DNA of 64,000 bases from the NCBI GenBank assembly GCA_910588335.1, contig CAJUQV010000005.1, positions 49,486-113,485 on the forward strand, in the 5' to 3' direction. The notes under the pieces are model-generated. The model had not been told where the DNA came from and made no database searches. It worked only from the letters and a program-made list of their open reading frames with translations. Position 1 is the first letter of the stretch; every line of letters starts with the position of its first letter. Made by a program: the position numbers and the translations under genes. This DNA is from an uncultured Ruminiclostridium sp. (lineage in GTDB: Bacteria > Bacillota > Clostridia > Oscillospirales > Ruminococcaceae). Shown one piece after another: positions 50,585 through 59,026 of this stretch.

Positions 50585-51199
50585 TCACAATCCTTTCATA
50601 AAACATACCCAATGAGTATTCATATTTTTTCCGCTCCTATGTCCAAACAGCGGCTCTTGCGGTGTAAGATTTAAAATCTCTTTCAACGGAATATCGACCT
50701 CGCTCCATTTAAAAATCAGTATTCCTTCATTTTCGAGAACCCTAAAGCATTCTGTAAACCCCTTCTTAATCATTTCTCTCCAGTCGCTTGTAAGTCGGCC
50801 GTATTTTAACGCAAGCCATGATGTTTCTCCCGCTTGGGTCAAAATGGTGTCATACTGTGCAAATGCGCCGTCTGCGTCCACACGTTGGAGAACCGTCCAC
50901 ACCACGAGCCGTTGTTCCTCCGGTGCGCACCCTCGCGCCTCGCCCCATACCATTCTCGCCAGCATCGTAACGTCTGAATTTGTCAGAAGCGGTTCGGACG
51001 TTTCGCTTTCGACGTTTTCCGTATTTGACACAAGCGGCGGTTCGTATGTAGGGGCAAATTCTGTTGTTGTGCAGTGGCTGTTTTCTGTTTCTGAAACGTC
51101 ATCCGAGTTTGTTTGCTCGGAGGCGCTTGCAAGGATCGCAACGACCGGGGCCGTTATCAGCACGGCAGCAACTGCGATCGCTATAATTCTTCTTTTCAT
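50585..51199 (-). CDS. Chimeric ORF: SleB-like wall hydrolase start fused to methyltransferase end
   Basis: 204 aa. Residues 1-25 are a signal peptide or membrane anchor (MKRRIIAIAVAAVLITAPVV), then a Ser/Thr/Glu linker. At 75-119 lies the first half of a SleB-type hydrolase (DVTMLARMVWGEARGCAPEE, then VVWTVLQRVD). From ~124 the sequence becomes the C-terminal third of a phage SAM-methyltransferase (ETSWLALKYGRLTSDWREMI, GILIFKWSEVDIPLKEIL, PLFGHRSGKNMNTHWVCFMK). Neither domain is complete, so the product is probably non-functional. ATG overlaps the preceding stop as ATGA. Confidence 0.8.
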   Translation of the reverse strand: MKRRIIAIAVAAVLITAPVVAILASASEQTNSDDVSETENSHCTTTEFAPTYEPPLVSNTENVESETSEPLLTNSDVTMLARMVWGEARGCAPEEQRLVVWTVLQRVDADGAFAQYDTILTQAGETSWLALKYGRLTSDWREMIKKGFTECFRVLENEGILIFKWSEVDIPLKEILNLTPQEPLFGHRSGKNMNTHWVCFMKGL

Positions 51200-51897
51200 T
51201 GAATTTCCTCCAGTCCGACTTGCCATCTTGCCGCAAATATGCGTTTGTTGGCAATGTCAAAGTAATTTGGGTCTATTTCAAAACCTATGTAATGCCTGTT
51301 GGTATTTATCGCGGCAAGTGCGGTTGTTCCTGAACCTAAAAAGCCGTCAAAAATTACATCGCCCTCGTTGGAATGCTTTAAAATGCACTGTTCAATCAAC
51401 TTGACGGGCTTTTGGTTTTGATGAACCTGCGACTTTCCCGCCACTCTCGGAAAATTCCAAACATCCGTAAGGCGTTCACCGTTAAAAGTTCGCCTACCCT
51501 TGTTCAGCAAAAGGATCGGCTCGTATTGCTGTCCAAATTGAGCGGTTAGATCCCCTGCCGTCCAGTTATTTTTCACCCACACGATTATATTTTTCACTTT
51601 AAATCCCGCACTTTCAGCGGTAACTTTGAAAAAATCAATCGTTTTTGAACTGCAAAACATATACATCGCCGTATTTGGCTTTAATATGCGATAGCATTCA
51701 TTAACATAGTCAACAATTAGTTGCTTGTTATTATCGTTCAAAATCTCGGTGCAAAAATCGTGGGTCTTATCGTGGCGACGATTGGTTTTATACGAGATTA
51801 AGTAGGGCGGATCGGTGACGATAAGGTCGATGCAATGGGGGGGGAGTCCTTGCATACCGACAATGCAGTCGCTCTGATAAATTACATCTGTTTCCAC
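51196..51897 (-). CDS. DNA methyltransferase (N4/N6 type)
   Basis: 233-aa beta-type DNA methyltransferase. The catalytic motif DPPYLISYKTN (29-39) comes first and the SAM-binding motif FDGFLGSGTTALAA near residue 190. The target-recognition part lies between (RTFNGERLTDVWNFPRVAGK). No cognate restriction gene is adjacent, so it is probably an orphan phage methylase against host restriction. Complete in length and motifs, unlike its right-hand neighbour. Confidence 0.95.
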   Translation of the reverse strand: METDVIYQSDCIVGMQGLPPHCIDLIVTDPPYLISYKTNRRHDKTHDFCTEILNDNNKQLIVDYVNECYRILKPNTAMYMFCSSKTIDFFKVTAESAGFKVKNIIVWVKNNWTAGDLTAQFGQQYEPILLLNKGRRTFNGERLTDVWNFPRVAGKSQVHQNQKPVKLIEQCILKHSNEGDVIFDGFLGSGTTALAAINTNRHYIGFEIDPNYFDIANKRIFAARWQVGLEEIQ

Positions 51898-51906
51898 AGT
51901 AACCTC

Positions 51907-52323
51907 CTATTTTACGGCGAACGCCGCCTCGTATAAACGCCGCTGTGCCGTTTCATAATGTTGCGGGGATAATTCCACCCCTATGTACCGTCTGCCGCTT
52001 TGGAGAGCCGCTACAAGCGTTGTGCCGCTGCCTGCGAACGGGTCAAGTATTAAGTCGTTCGGTTTTGTTGTCGCTTCAATCAGTCGCCGCATAAGGTCAA
52101 GGGGCTTTTCGTTCGGGTGTCGCAGGTCTGCGCCGTTGATCCTTTGGCATTGGATAACGTCGGCGGCGGGCGCTTCTTTCGGTATTACAATAAAATCGTT
52201 GCACAGTTCATAAATATGCTCCTCAGTCCATACTGGCGGGGCAGTGTTGTCGATACTGTTTAAATACCAGTCCTGCAATGTCCCCTCGTCCAACGCTTCT
52301 TCTGCGTCAATATATTTAGCCAT
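51907..52323 (-). CDS. Chimeric ORF: small phage protein start fused to DNA methylase end
   Basis: 138 aa. Residues 1-55 (MAKYIDAEEALDEGTLQDWY and PPVWTEEHIYELCNDFIVIP) resemble short phage hypothetical proteins, which often end at an ADV-type residue. From ~57 the sequence switches to a methylase C-terminal half (RINGADLRHPNEKPLDLMRR, then DPFAGSGTTLVAA). The catalytic DPPY half is missing, so SAM may bind but methylation is unlikely. AGGAGG at 7-nt spacing precedes ATG 52323. Confidence 0.8.
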   Translation of the reverse strand: MAKYIDAEEALDEGTLQDWYLNSIDNTAPPVWTEEHIYELCNDFIVIPKEAPAADVIQCQRINGADLRHPNEKPLDLMRRLIEATTKPNDLILDPFAGSGTTLVAALQSGRRYIGVELSPQHYETAQRRLYEAAFAVK

Positions 52324-52492
52324 TATCAACCCTCCTGTTCCAAGCCTTTACCGCTTCGTTTTTGTGATTGTTGTAATATTCGTTGTCAAAACTAACCGTT
52401 GCACCGCAGGCGGTTCTTATCTCCCCCTGACATTTTTCAACGGCGTATTCGCCTTTGTAGTTGGCTATACAATGAATGTTTTTACAAGCCAT
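52316..52492 (-). CDS. Cys-containing small phage protein, Lar-like end
   Basis: 58 aa. The C-terminal part (TACGATVSFDNEYYNNHKNE, AVKAWNRRVDNG) resembles the end of Lar-type restriction-alleviation proteins (...AI..WNRR). The N-terminus MACKNIHCIANYKGEYAVEK looks like another small Cys-containing phage protein, so this may be a further in-frame join. It has four cysteines but the usual paired CPFC start of Lar proteins is absent. The ribosome binding site is weak. Confidence 0.55.
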   Translation of the reverse strand: MACKNIHCIANYKGEYAVEKCQGEIRTACGATVSFDNEYYNNHKNEAVKAWNRRVDNG

Positions 52493-52760
52493 TTTTTGTA
52501 TATTTATCCTATCCTTTCTGCACATGCGCAAGTTACCGGCAAATTAAAATTTGCTTTTATTATGCGTTTTATTGTCAAGCATCATTTTATTTGTTTCTCC
52601 TTGGCAAGTTAAAATTACCCAAAATCCTCACACAGTTTATCGCTGTACGCCGTAATACATTCGTCATGCTTGGGTATAGTACGCATATTGTACATTTAAA
52701 TATTTATACTTTCCTTTCTTACTGAATTGTTTATATGTATATATTTGGTAGTTTTAAAAT
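52493..52760 (-). other. Gene-poor stretch with remnants
   Basis: Only very short minus-strand readings occur: a 26-codon frame beginning MYNMRTIPKHDECITAYSDK around 52700, and a 13-codon frame behind GGAGAAACAAATAA. Both look like remnants of deleted genes, in keeping with the neighbouring chimeras. Confidence 0.35.
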
Positions 52761-53537
52761 TTAGTTATTAAACAAAGTTAGTTGTGGTTTCTCAAATTTT
52801 AAGTTGTTTAAATAAATATCAACGTCTTTGTCTACTTCGGCGAAGGTTTTATCATACCGAAAATAAGGCGAAATCAGATTATCGCAGAGAGAAAGTTTTC
52901 TCAGATCTTCCCACAATTCTGGATATTCGGTTTTTGTATGTGCGTGCTCTTTGATAGAAACATTCGGGCAGAACCAACAGCCGCCGCGCTTTGAAAAATT
53001 ATATATGGGAGAAAGCAACGCATATGACTTACATAGATTATATGCCATTTGCTCGGTATAGCCGTATTTTTTCAACAATGATACTCTGTTAGTGCCTTGA
53101 AGCCGTTCAAGCCGATTCTGCTCATCAGCGGCAATTCCCACATACTGAATGAAATCATCTTTGACATTTTTGTAAAAGTCGTTTATAGGTTTTATTTTCA
53201 AGTCCCGGTTGGCAGCACACTTGCCGCCAAGCAAAAAGCCTACTAATTTTCCTTTACGTTCCATAATTTTTGTTTTTTCGACTATATGAAAGAACAAATC
53301 CAAATAATCCTTATTCGCTCTCAAAATCTCAACCTCACACCCCCAACTACGAAACAACGGAATAGCCGTATTATGTGCCCACTCCATATGTTCGGGCAGC
53401 TCGCCGCTGATATTCCGCTTTTTGTCAAACATCACCTCGGACATTATGATCTTTGACTGTGGCAAACCGTGAATATGTTCAAGTATGATACTGGCGGTGC
53501 TGTCCTTCCCGCCGCTCCAGTTCTGAAAATATAGCAT
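52761..53537 (-). CDS. PAPS-reductase-like PP-loop protein
   Basis: 258 aa. A PP-loop ATP pyrophosphatase signature SGGKDSTASIIL is at residues 8-19. A C-rich motif KRGGCWFCPN lies near 190, as in the phage PAPS-reductase/DndC-like group, where cysteines may bind a cluster or metal. The family adenylates substrates or activates sulfate; some members take part in sulfur modification of DNA. Its position beside methylases suggests nucleic-acid modification, but this is inference. Confidence 0.88.
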   Translation of the reverse strand: MLYFQNWSGGKDSTASIILEHIHGLPQSKIIMSEVMFDKKRNISGELPEHMEWAHNTAIPLFRSWGCEVEILRANKDYLDLFFHIVEKTKIMERKGKLVGFLLGGKCAANRDLKIKPINDFYKNVKDDFIQYVGIAADEQNRLERLQGTNRVSLLKKYGYTEQMAYNLCKSYALLSPIYNFSKRGGCWFCPNVSIKEHAHTKTEYPELWEDLRKLSLCDNLISPYFRYDKTFAEVDKDVDIYLNNLKFEKPQLTLFNN

Positions 53538-53559
53538 TATATCACTTCCCGCAATTCTT

Positions 53560-54399
53560 TCATACTCTCAAACTTCCTGCCGCTGTATCTTCCTCCGGAT
53601 AAAAATAATAGTAACAATATTTCTCCTTTGTAGGCGATTCGCTTTCTGCTTTTTTCAAAGGACGGCACATTAAGTCTATTCTTTGCCACAATCTTCGATA
53701 ATGCCAGACCTCCGAAAACCACATAGGCGTATACCAGTAATTTTCGTCGCTGTCGTTTTTCTGAATAGGGTCAGATAAAGAATCACCGATTTTCACATAT
53801 CCCGCGCACCCAAGCAATGACAGTTGTATGTAACACATTTTCGCGGTAACGGCGTCGATATCCTGTCCGACAAACATTATATGATTTTGCCAGTTAAGCT
53901 TGGAATCCTTAAGCTGCATATAAGCTTCTTCAGCCATGGCTATCAATGTAGCACCGCCGCCGCATGCGCAGTCGCTCGCCGTAACATACCCTTTTTCGGA
54001 TATTTGCTGTTTTATATTACCGGCCGTTATTTGCGCCATGAGCCTTGTAACGTCATACGGCGTGAAAAACTGTCCTTTCCAATGATTTCCCAGATCCAGA
54101 TTCATATAAAGCGATCCCAAAAAGTCCTGCCACGGCTCTCTTTCCAGTGCCATTACAGTTATAGCAAACAGTCGGGATATTATTTCCATTTCCTTTTGGG
54201 TGTATTTGCTCTGAACAGTCATGTACTCTTTTTCCCGAACCTGAAAGTGCTTTTTGTCAACGGCGTTGGAAATGCTGATCGCGCTGAGTGTTACAAAATC
54301 CGCCCATATTTCCCAGGCAGCTCTCGATGTCATCAGATTGTTGAATTCTTTTACAAATTCATTTACGCTTTCATTGACCGTGCGAATTGCTTTTACCAT
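53560..54399 (-). CDS. N6-adenine DNA methylase-like protein, motif IV not seen
   Basis: 279 aa. It has the HsdM-type segment KGQFFTPYDVTRLMAQI (108-124) and SAM motif DCACGGGATLIA (143-154), then VGQDIDAVTAKMCYIQLSLL. The catalytic NPPF/NPPY of N6-methylases was not found; the region after GDSLSDP runs into a short C-terminus rich in Tyr/Lys. It may be a phage methylase whose catalytic motif has drifted, or an inactive form. ATG 54399 gives the family-like start, although spacing to AAAGGAGT is long. Confidence 0.75.
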   Translation of the reverse strand: MVKAIRTVNESVNEFVKEFNNLMTSRAAWEIWADFVTLSAISISNAVDKKHFQVREKEYMTVQSKYTQKEMEIISRLFAITVMALEREPWQDFLGSLYMNLDLGNHWKGQFFTPYDVTRLMAQITAGNIKQQISEKGYVTASDCACGGGATLIAMAEEAYMQLKDSKLNWQNHIMFVGQDIDAVTAKMCYIQLSLLGCAGYVKIGDSLSDPIQKNDSDENYWYTPMWFSEVWHYRRLWQRIDLMCRPLKKAESESPTKEKYCYYYFYPEEDTAAGSLRV

Positions 54400-54406
54400 A
54401 AAATTT

Positions 54407-54616
54407 TTATTTGTACTCCTTTCCCGTGATTTTGTCCTTGAGTACAATCCGACCCACAACCTCAAACCCAACAAGTCCCGCCATCTTTCGGATTATCTCC
54501 ATAATCCCGCTTATAACCGCAAGCCGCTCGACTTCGCGCCTGTGTGCTTCCTTTGCCACATTGCCGATTGCCTCGGTCGCTGTCGGGTCTTTGTATCCTT
54601 CGGCGTTTCTTCCCAT
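54407..54616 (-). CDS. Small phage protein (RNAEGYKDPTA type)
   Basis: 69 aa. The N-terminal pattern MGRNAEGYKDPTATEAIGN is often seen in Firmicutes phage early regions. The middle is helical (REVERLAVISGIMEIIRKM) and the end beta-like (VGRIVLKDKITGKEYK). Function unknown. Its stop lies 5 nt beyond the start of the methylase-like gene. Confidence 0.72.
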   Translation of the reverse strand: MGRNAEGYKDPTATEAIGNVAKEAHRREVERLAVISGIMEIIRKMAGLVGFEVVGRIVLKDKITGKEYK

Positions 54617-54652
54617 AGTTATCGTTTCTCCTTTTTATAAAAATGTTATTTT

Positions 54653-55339
54653 TTAGTGATCATATAAATCCCAATTCTGCGATGTATCTCGTCCCAGGTA
54701 AACCATTTCCGCAATGTTTCCCTCAAAGCCGCTGAGCTTTTCTATGCTGCCGTATTCATATACGTCACTGTCAAGCACGTCCTTGTCTACTATAAACTCC
54801 AAAAGATTTGCCGCTTCGTTTCCGTCATAATCTTTGCAGGGTGTGTACATGCAGAGCCTATCACAGTCTTTATCCCACTTTCCGTCGCCGAATATTACTG
54901 TGAATACTCTCCCGCTGTCCAATGTGACCTTAAACCTGTCGCCAACGCTGGTGCTGTAATAACTTCCAAGGGCTACAATATAGTCCTCATTAAAACGCCT
55001 CAATCCCTGTTCGTCCGTCCACGCTTCCTGCTGTAAACGGAAATGCGGAGTATACCAGAGATTATAACTGCGGTAATCGGTAAAAAATTTTACATTTGTT
55101 TTTATTTTGGGCAGCTGACATATAACACCTTCGGTTTCGGCAGCAGGAAGCTGTATTTCAGCGCATTCCGTTATAGGTTCTTCCTGATATGCTTTTTGAG
55201 GTATTATCTTGTGAAGCTTACTCTGTGGCACGCTGCCACTTTGATTATTTGCCGCTACGGCGGTAAGTACTGATGACAGTACCGCCGCGGCGACAATGTT
55301 CATAATAAGTCCTTTCATTGTTTCCTTTACAAACTTCAT
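54653..55339 (-). CDS. Exported phage-encoded protein
   Basis: 228 aa with an N-terminal signal/anchor (MKFVKETMKGLIMNIVAAAV, residues 1-32), a linker and a beta domain with IVALGSYYSTSVGDRFKVTL, DSGRVFTVIFGDGKWD and LEFIVDKDVLD. The GSYYST/FGDGKWD segment resembles exported phage proteins with a 3D/barrel-like fold. An exported protein in the early region is unexpected and suggests surface exclusion or a lysogen-expressed gene. AAAGGAAAAGAA precedes ATG 55339. Confidence 0.75.
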   Translation of the reverse strand: MKFVKETMKGLIMNIVAAAVLSSVLTAVAANNQSGSVPQSKLHKIIPQKAYQEEPITECAEIQLPAAETEGVICQLPKIKTNVKFFTDYRSYNLWYTPHFRLQQEAWTDEQGLRRFNEDYIVALGSYYSTSVGDRFKVTLDSGRVFTVIFGDGKWDKDCDRLCMYTPCKDYDGNEAANLLEFIVDKDVLDSDVYEYGSIEKLSGFEGNIAEMVYLGRDTSQNWDLYDH

Positions 55340-55371
55340 TTCTTTTCCTTTCAACAGGATATTTATTTGCT

Positions 55372-55965
55372 TCAGCTTATTTCGGTTTGATCGTCGCCGG
55401 AATTATTGAGGTTATTTTCCGTATAAGGCGCGTAACCGTTCAAAATGCTTGTTTCTATGGACTTCATGCCGTCTATTAACGCATGGATTTCCGTTTCCGT
55501 AAAGCAGCTGTCCATAACAATCGCTTCCGCTAACATTCCCACTTTAATACAAAGAAATGCGTCTCCGTTTTCTTTTAATCGTACATAGTAACCGGTCTGG
55601 GCTTCATGCTTGACAGGTATGAGGTATTCGCTGTTTATAAGTATTACTCTTCCTCCGGCCTTGACCATTACATACTTAACGGCGTTATGATAAACCGCCT
55701 TGATTTCGTCAGCCAGTATTTCCTCCGGATAAGCGTCGGAAATGTTTTTGCCAAGGTCTATAGGTGCCATTTCAGTAAACTTTGCTTTTTCGTCGTCGGT
55801 ATAGTCCAGGGCGTTCATTACCTCCGGTACGGTCATTTGAGGCAGTCCCGCTATAGAATAGAAAGCGGAACCCTGACCGACCCACTGCGTATTATCCGCT
55901 GAGGTGGCAAGCAGCATGCTTTTACTTTTCTTACAGATTGAAGCGACTTTTTTCTTGATAATCAT
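55372..55965 (-). CDS. Phage hypothetical protein
   Basis: 197 aa. The first ~40 residues read KKKVASICKKSKSMLLATSA, then QWVGQGSAFYSIAGLPQMTV. The middle has VKYVMVKAGGRVILINSEYL. Beta-rich, no known catalytic motif. ATG overlaps the stop of the upstream coiled-coil gene as ATGA, so the two are co-translated. It probably acts with that protein in replication or early control. Confidence 0.6.
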   Translation of the reverse strand: MIIKKKVASICKKSKSMLLATSADNTQWVGQGSAFYSIAGLPQMTVPEVMNALDYTDDEKAKFTEMAPIDLGKNISDAYPEEILADEIKAVYHNAVKYVMVKAGGRVILINSEYLIPVKHEAQTGYYVRLKENGDAFLCIKVGMLAEAIVMDSCFTETEIHALIDGMKSIETSILNGYAPYTENNLNNSGDDQTEIS

Positions 55966-56936
55966 TTGATCAGTTCCTCCATTTTTTTCACCATAGTGCT
56001 GACTGCGTTTTTGCACTTTGTTTTTGATTTCTCGTCTTCAACCTTATCAAACGCCTCGATAGCCGAGTTAAAGGCCCGAAGGCACTCTTCGCAGTAAAAT
56101 TTGACCCGTTCTTTCTGTGTGTCTGGGATAACATGTTTTTTTGCACTCGCCTGCAAAGCTACATTTTTTTCGGCCTCCGCTATTTGCTCTTTAAGCTTTT
56201 CAATTTCGGCGGTATGATTCTTTTCCGCTTCAAGACGTTTCTTTTCGGCTTCTTCAAGTTCCTTCCGCTTATACTCCGCCTCCTTTGCGTATATATTTGA
56301 CAAATCCTTGTTCTGCTTTTTAAGCACTTCTATTTCATCTTTCAGCCTTTCTTTTTCTTGACTGTCGGATTTTTCTTGTTTATTTTGCACAGATTTCAAT
56401 GCCTCCAGCTCATTGAAAAGCTCCTTGTTCTGCTTAATAAGCAGTGTTTCGGTCTCGCTCGGCTTGGATTCTTTGTTTTCCGCCGCCTCCAATTCCAAGG
56501 TGAGCTGATCGCACTTTTTCTGCATTTCCTCAATTTTCTTTTCCAATTCTCTTGTGGAAAGATCCTTCGCAGCGCCGCTTTCGATGAGCTCCAACCGTTC
56601 TTCGGGTTCAAGAGCGGTCATTGCCACAAGCTTGGTAATTCCAAGGTGCTGTATATCGGCAAGCTTATCTCCATAGGTCTCATAGACTTTGATAAAATTA
56701 TAAGCGCCGCGTAAGCTGATATGCGCTTTTATATTGCAGTAATCTTCAAAGCTTTCATAACCAAGCTCCGCATAAAGCTTTTCATCTCTCATAGCCTTGA
56801 GATCACGTCCGACCGCCACAAGACTTTCGGCGGCAATCTGGGAGTTTGCTTTAATTCTGCTGTCAAGCAGCGCGGCGCGTTCCTTAGCGGTTTGCGGTAT
56901 CTGATTCTGTTTTGATTCCTGTATTATCTCATTCAT
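55962..56936 (-). CDS. Long coiled-coil protein, DUF3102-like
   Basis: 324 aa. The N-terminal ~120 residues look like a phage/plasmid DNA-associated domain (ERAALLDSRIKANSQIAAES, LGYESFEDYCNIKAHIS, LRGAYNFIKVYETYG, LGITKLVAMTALEPE). Residues ~125-290 are an almost unbroken coiled coil rich in Lys/Glu/Gln. The C-terminal end is a short domain with two Cys (CEECLRAFNS). The stop-start overlap with the PcfJ gene suggests a shared complex. Confidence 0.75.
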   Translation of the reverse strand: MNEIIQESKQNQIPQTAKERAALLDSRIKANSQIAAESLVAVGRDLKAMRDEKLYAELGYESFEDYCNIKAHISLRGAYNFIKVYETYGDKLADIQHLGITKLVAMTALEPEERLELIESGAAKDLSTRELEKKIEEMQKKCDQLTLELEAAENKESKPSETETLLIKQNKELFNELEALKSVQNKQEKSDSQEKERLKDEIEVLKKQNKDLSNIYAKEAEYKRKELEEAEKKRLEAEKNHTAEIEKLKEQIAEAEKNVALQASAKKHVIPDTQKERVKFYCEECLRAFNSAIEAFDKVEDEKSKTKCKNAVSTMVKKMEELIK

Positions 56937-59014
56937 GCCGTAATCCTCACTTTCTGCGGCTTACCGTTTGCCGCTTCAACAAATTTTTGCTTATTTTTTT
57001 CAATGACCTTTTTCTCCCACCGCTTCACAAAAGCTTTTACCTCTTTAGGCGGGTGACAATTGCTCTTGCCGAGATTATGCGTGACGGTTCCGTTATTGGA
57101 AAGTTCAAGGGTAAAATAGGGGACGTCGGGAGCTTCTGCTCTTCTGATGCCGAATATGTTGATCTTACCTTTTGCGCAATTGTCAATATAGGTTTTTACA
57201 CAATGATTAAGTATCGAGCTTTCCTTAAGAAATTCATCAGCGTTTTTCAAAGGGCGGATTATAAATTCCTTTTCCTCATAGCAAAGCATTTCAAGAATTT
57301 TTACCCGTTTTTTCAGCATTTTGTTTTGCTCGTCGTATATGCGGTCGGTTTTGATTTTCATCAGACGGTCATGCTCCTTTTTTACGTCTGTTGGAAAAAG
57401 AACGCTTTCGGTTTTCGGCATCCTCAGTTCCTTTACCATTTTCAGATAGTCGCTATAAAAATTCAGCACTTCTCCCGCCTTTATTTTCAGCAGTTTCTTC
57501 TGCTTTTCAAAATACCCTATAAATCTTTCGGCGCCTATTCTATGATCCTTTAAAAGAGTGGAAATACTGTAAGAGTAATTTTCATCGCACAAACCGCTCT
57601 CGGTGTATCTCCCGAATATCTCAAGCTTAATCGGCGCAATCCTTTCAAGGCGTTTATATAACAGATATTCGTTTTCCGTTATATCGCCCATTTTCATCAG
57701 AACATCTTTCGGAATGCCAAGGGTTTCGTAAACCGTCATAAAATTCGATTTAATATATTCAAAAATACCTCTTTCACCGCAGTAATATCCGCCTTCTGTC
57801 AGCAGCTGCGCGATTGCTCTGAACATATTGCAAAATCCAAGCTTCGCGAAATTTTCAAGCACCGGCATTTCCTTAAGCGCTTTGACCAGGCACCTTAATT
57901 CTTTTGCGAACACAGGCACAACTGCAGAAGCTTCAATATTCCGTATTTTGGGTATTCCCGAATTTTTAAAAATACCGTTGATGTTTCCGGGATAAATCCA
58001 CATATCGTTGTTGAACCACGCCGACGCAGGCTGACAATCGTCAATTGCGCACCATCTCGGCGGACCCTTGCCCTTAAAGTATCCGTAAACGTATTCGTCC
58101 GTTTTGTATTTACCCTTTGCGGTGATTCCCGACAGTGTATCCGGAGTGAGAAAAATTCGTCTTATCTCCTCATATGAAACTTTTTTTCTCATTCCCCGCG
58201 GTCCTTCCCGATGGGAATCTATATCCTGTTTAATACCGTATATCCGTTCCACTAAAGCGGGACTGCCGTTTTCGGTTATCTCCTGAATATACGCAGCATT
58301 TGCTCTGTCCTGTATCGTGTACCGCGTAACCTTTCCCAATGCCTGACAGGTCAGCTCCGAGCCACAGCGAGGACAAATTATTTTCGCGCCGTGTCTGACA
58401 TTATCGGCCTCGTATTCCTCTCGGCAGTGTGAGCAGTATCCGCGCTGCTTTTTACCTTTTCGATATTGGTAAAAGAAATACCTTGCTTTCATCAATACCC
58501 AATCGTTTATCCAGCCGAAAAATTCATCGGGAGGATTTTCGGGTACAGCCGACATTCTCATATCAACAATATCGGTGATTTTCTTATGCTTTATTTTCAG
58601 CCTTTTATCAAGTATTTTTTGCTCAAGCTCACGCAGCGCGGATATCCCCGTTTTGTTTTTTTCGGTGCATTTCAGATATGTTTTTATAACGTCGTTCGCG
58701 TTTCCGATTTCACGAATGAAACTGTATTCCAGATAGTACGAAATAGAGCCATCAAGCCTTTTGTTATCCGACGCTCTTTGTGTCGCGTAGCGTTCGCCGT
58801 CGTAAAAATGGCGTATAACCGTTTCAGATTTTCCGCCGCGGTAACCGTTATGGTAAAGAAATATCGTTACCGCCAATACTCCGTCAAGTACTTCCGCTTG
58901 ATATAACGCTAAACGATAATACGCCGGATTGCTTTTCTTCATTTCCTCGATATATTCACCAAAATCCTGTTTGATTGGCGGAAGCGGATGCTTTATCAGC
59001 TGCATGTATTTCAC
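56933..59014 (-). CDS. PcfJ-like protein
   Basis: 693 aa. A CxxC zinc ribbon (CSHC at 194-197, CPRC at 214-217) lies in the middle of the N-terminal half. The C-terminal ~300 residues match the PcfJ-like domain: NAYRIQ-free helical stretch, then FLKESSILNHCVKTYIDNCA, INIFGIRRAE, YFTLELSNNGTVTHNLG and KSNCHPPKEVKAFVKRWEKK. PcfJ was named on enterococcal conjugative plasmids. GTG start 59014 behind GGGGGCGGTAAT. Confidence 0.9.
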   Translation of the reverse strand: MKYMQLIKHPLPPIKQDFGEYIEEMKKSNPAYYRLALYQAEVLDGVLAVTIFLYHNGYRGGKSETVIRHFYDGERYATQRASDNKRLDGSISYYLEYSFIREIGNANDVIKTYLKCTEKNKTGISALRELEQKILDKRLKIKHKKITDIVDMRMSAVPENPPDEFFGWINDWVLMKARYFFYQYRKGKKQRGYCSHCREEYEADNVRHGAKIICPRCGSELTCQALGKVTRYTIQDRANAAYIQEITENGSPALVERIYGIKQDIDSHREGPRGMRKKVSYEEIRRIFLTPDTLSGITAKGKYKTDEYVYGYFKGKGPPRWCAIDDCQPASAWFNNDMWIYPGNINGIFKNSGIPKIRNIEASAVVPVFAKELRCLVKALKEMPVLENFAKLGFCNMFRAIAQLLTEGGYYCGERGIFEYIKSNFMTVYETLGIPKDVLMKMGDITENEYLLYKRLERIAPIKLEIFGRYTESGLCDENYSYSISTLLKDHRIGAERFIGYFEKQKKLLKIKAGEVLNFYSDYLKMVKELRMPKTESVLFPTDVKKEHDRLMKIKTDRIYDEQNKMLKKRVKILEMLCYEEKEFIIRPLKNADEFLKESSILNHCVKTYIDNCAKGKINIFGIRRAEAPDVPYFTLELSNNGTVTHNLGKSNCHPPKEVKAFVKRWEKKVIEKNKQKFVEAANGKPQKVRITA

Positions 59015-59026
59015 ATTACCGCCCCC

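Noticed and set aside
53537..53722. 61-codon minus-strand ORF overlapping the methylase-like gene
   Set aside because: Different frame within the end of the methylase-like gene and no ribosome binding site.
54254..54640. 128-codon plus-strand ORF
   Set aside because: Shadow of two minus-strand genes with good ribosome binding sites and recognisable patterns.
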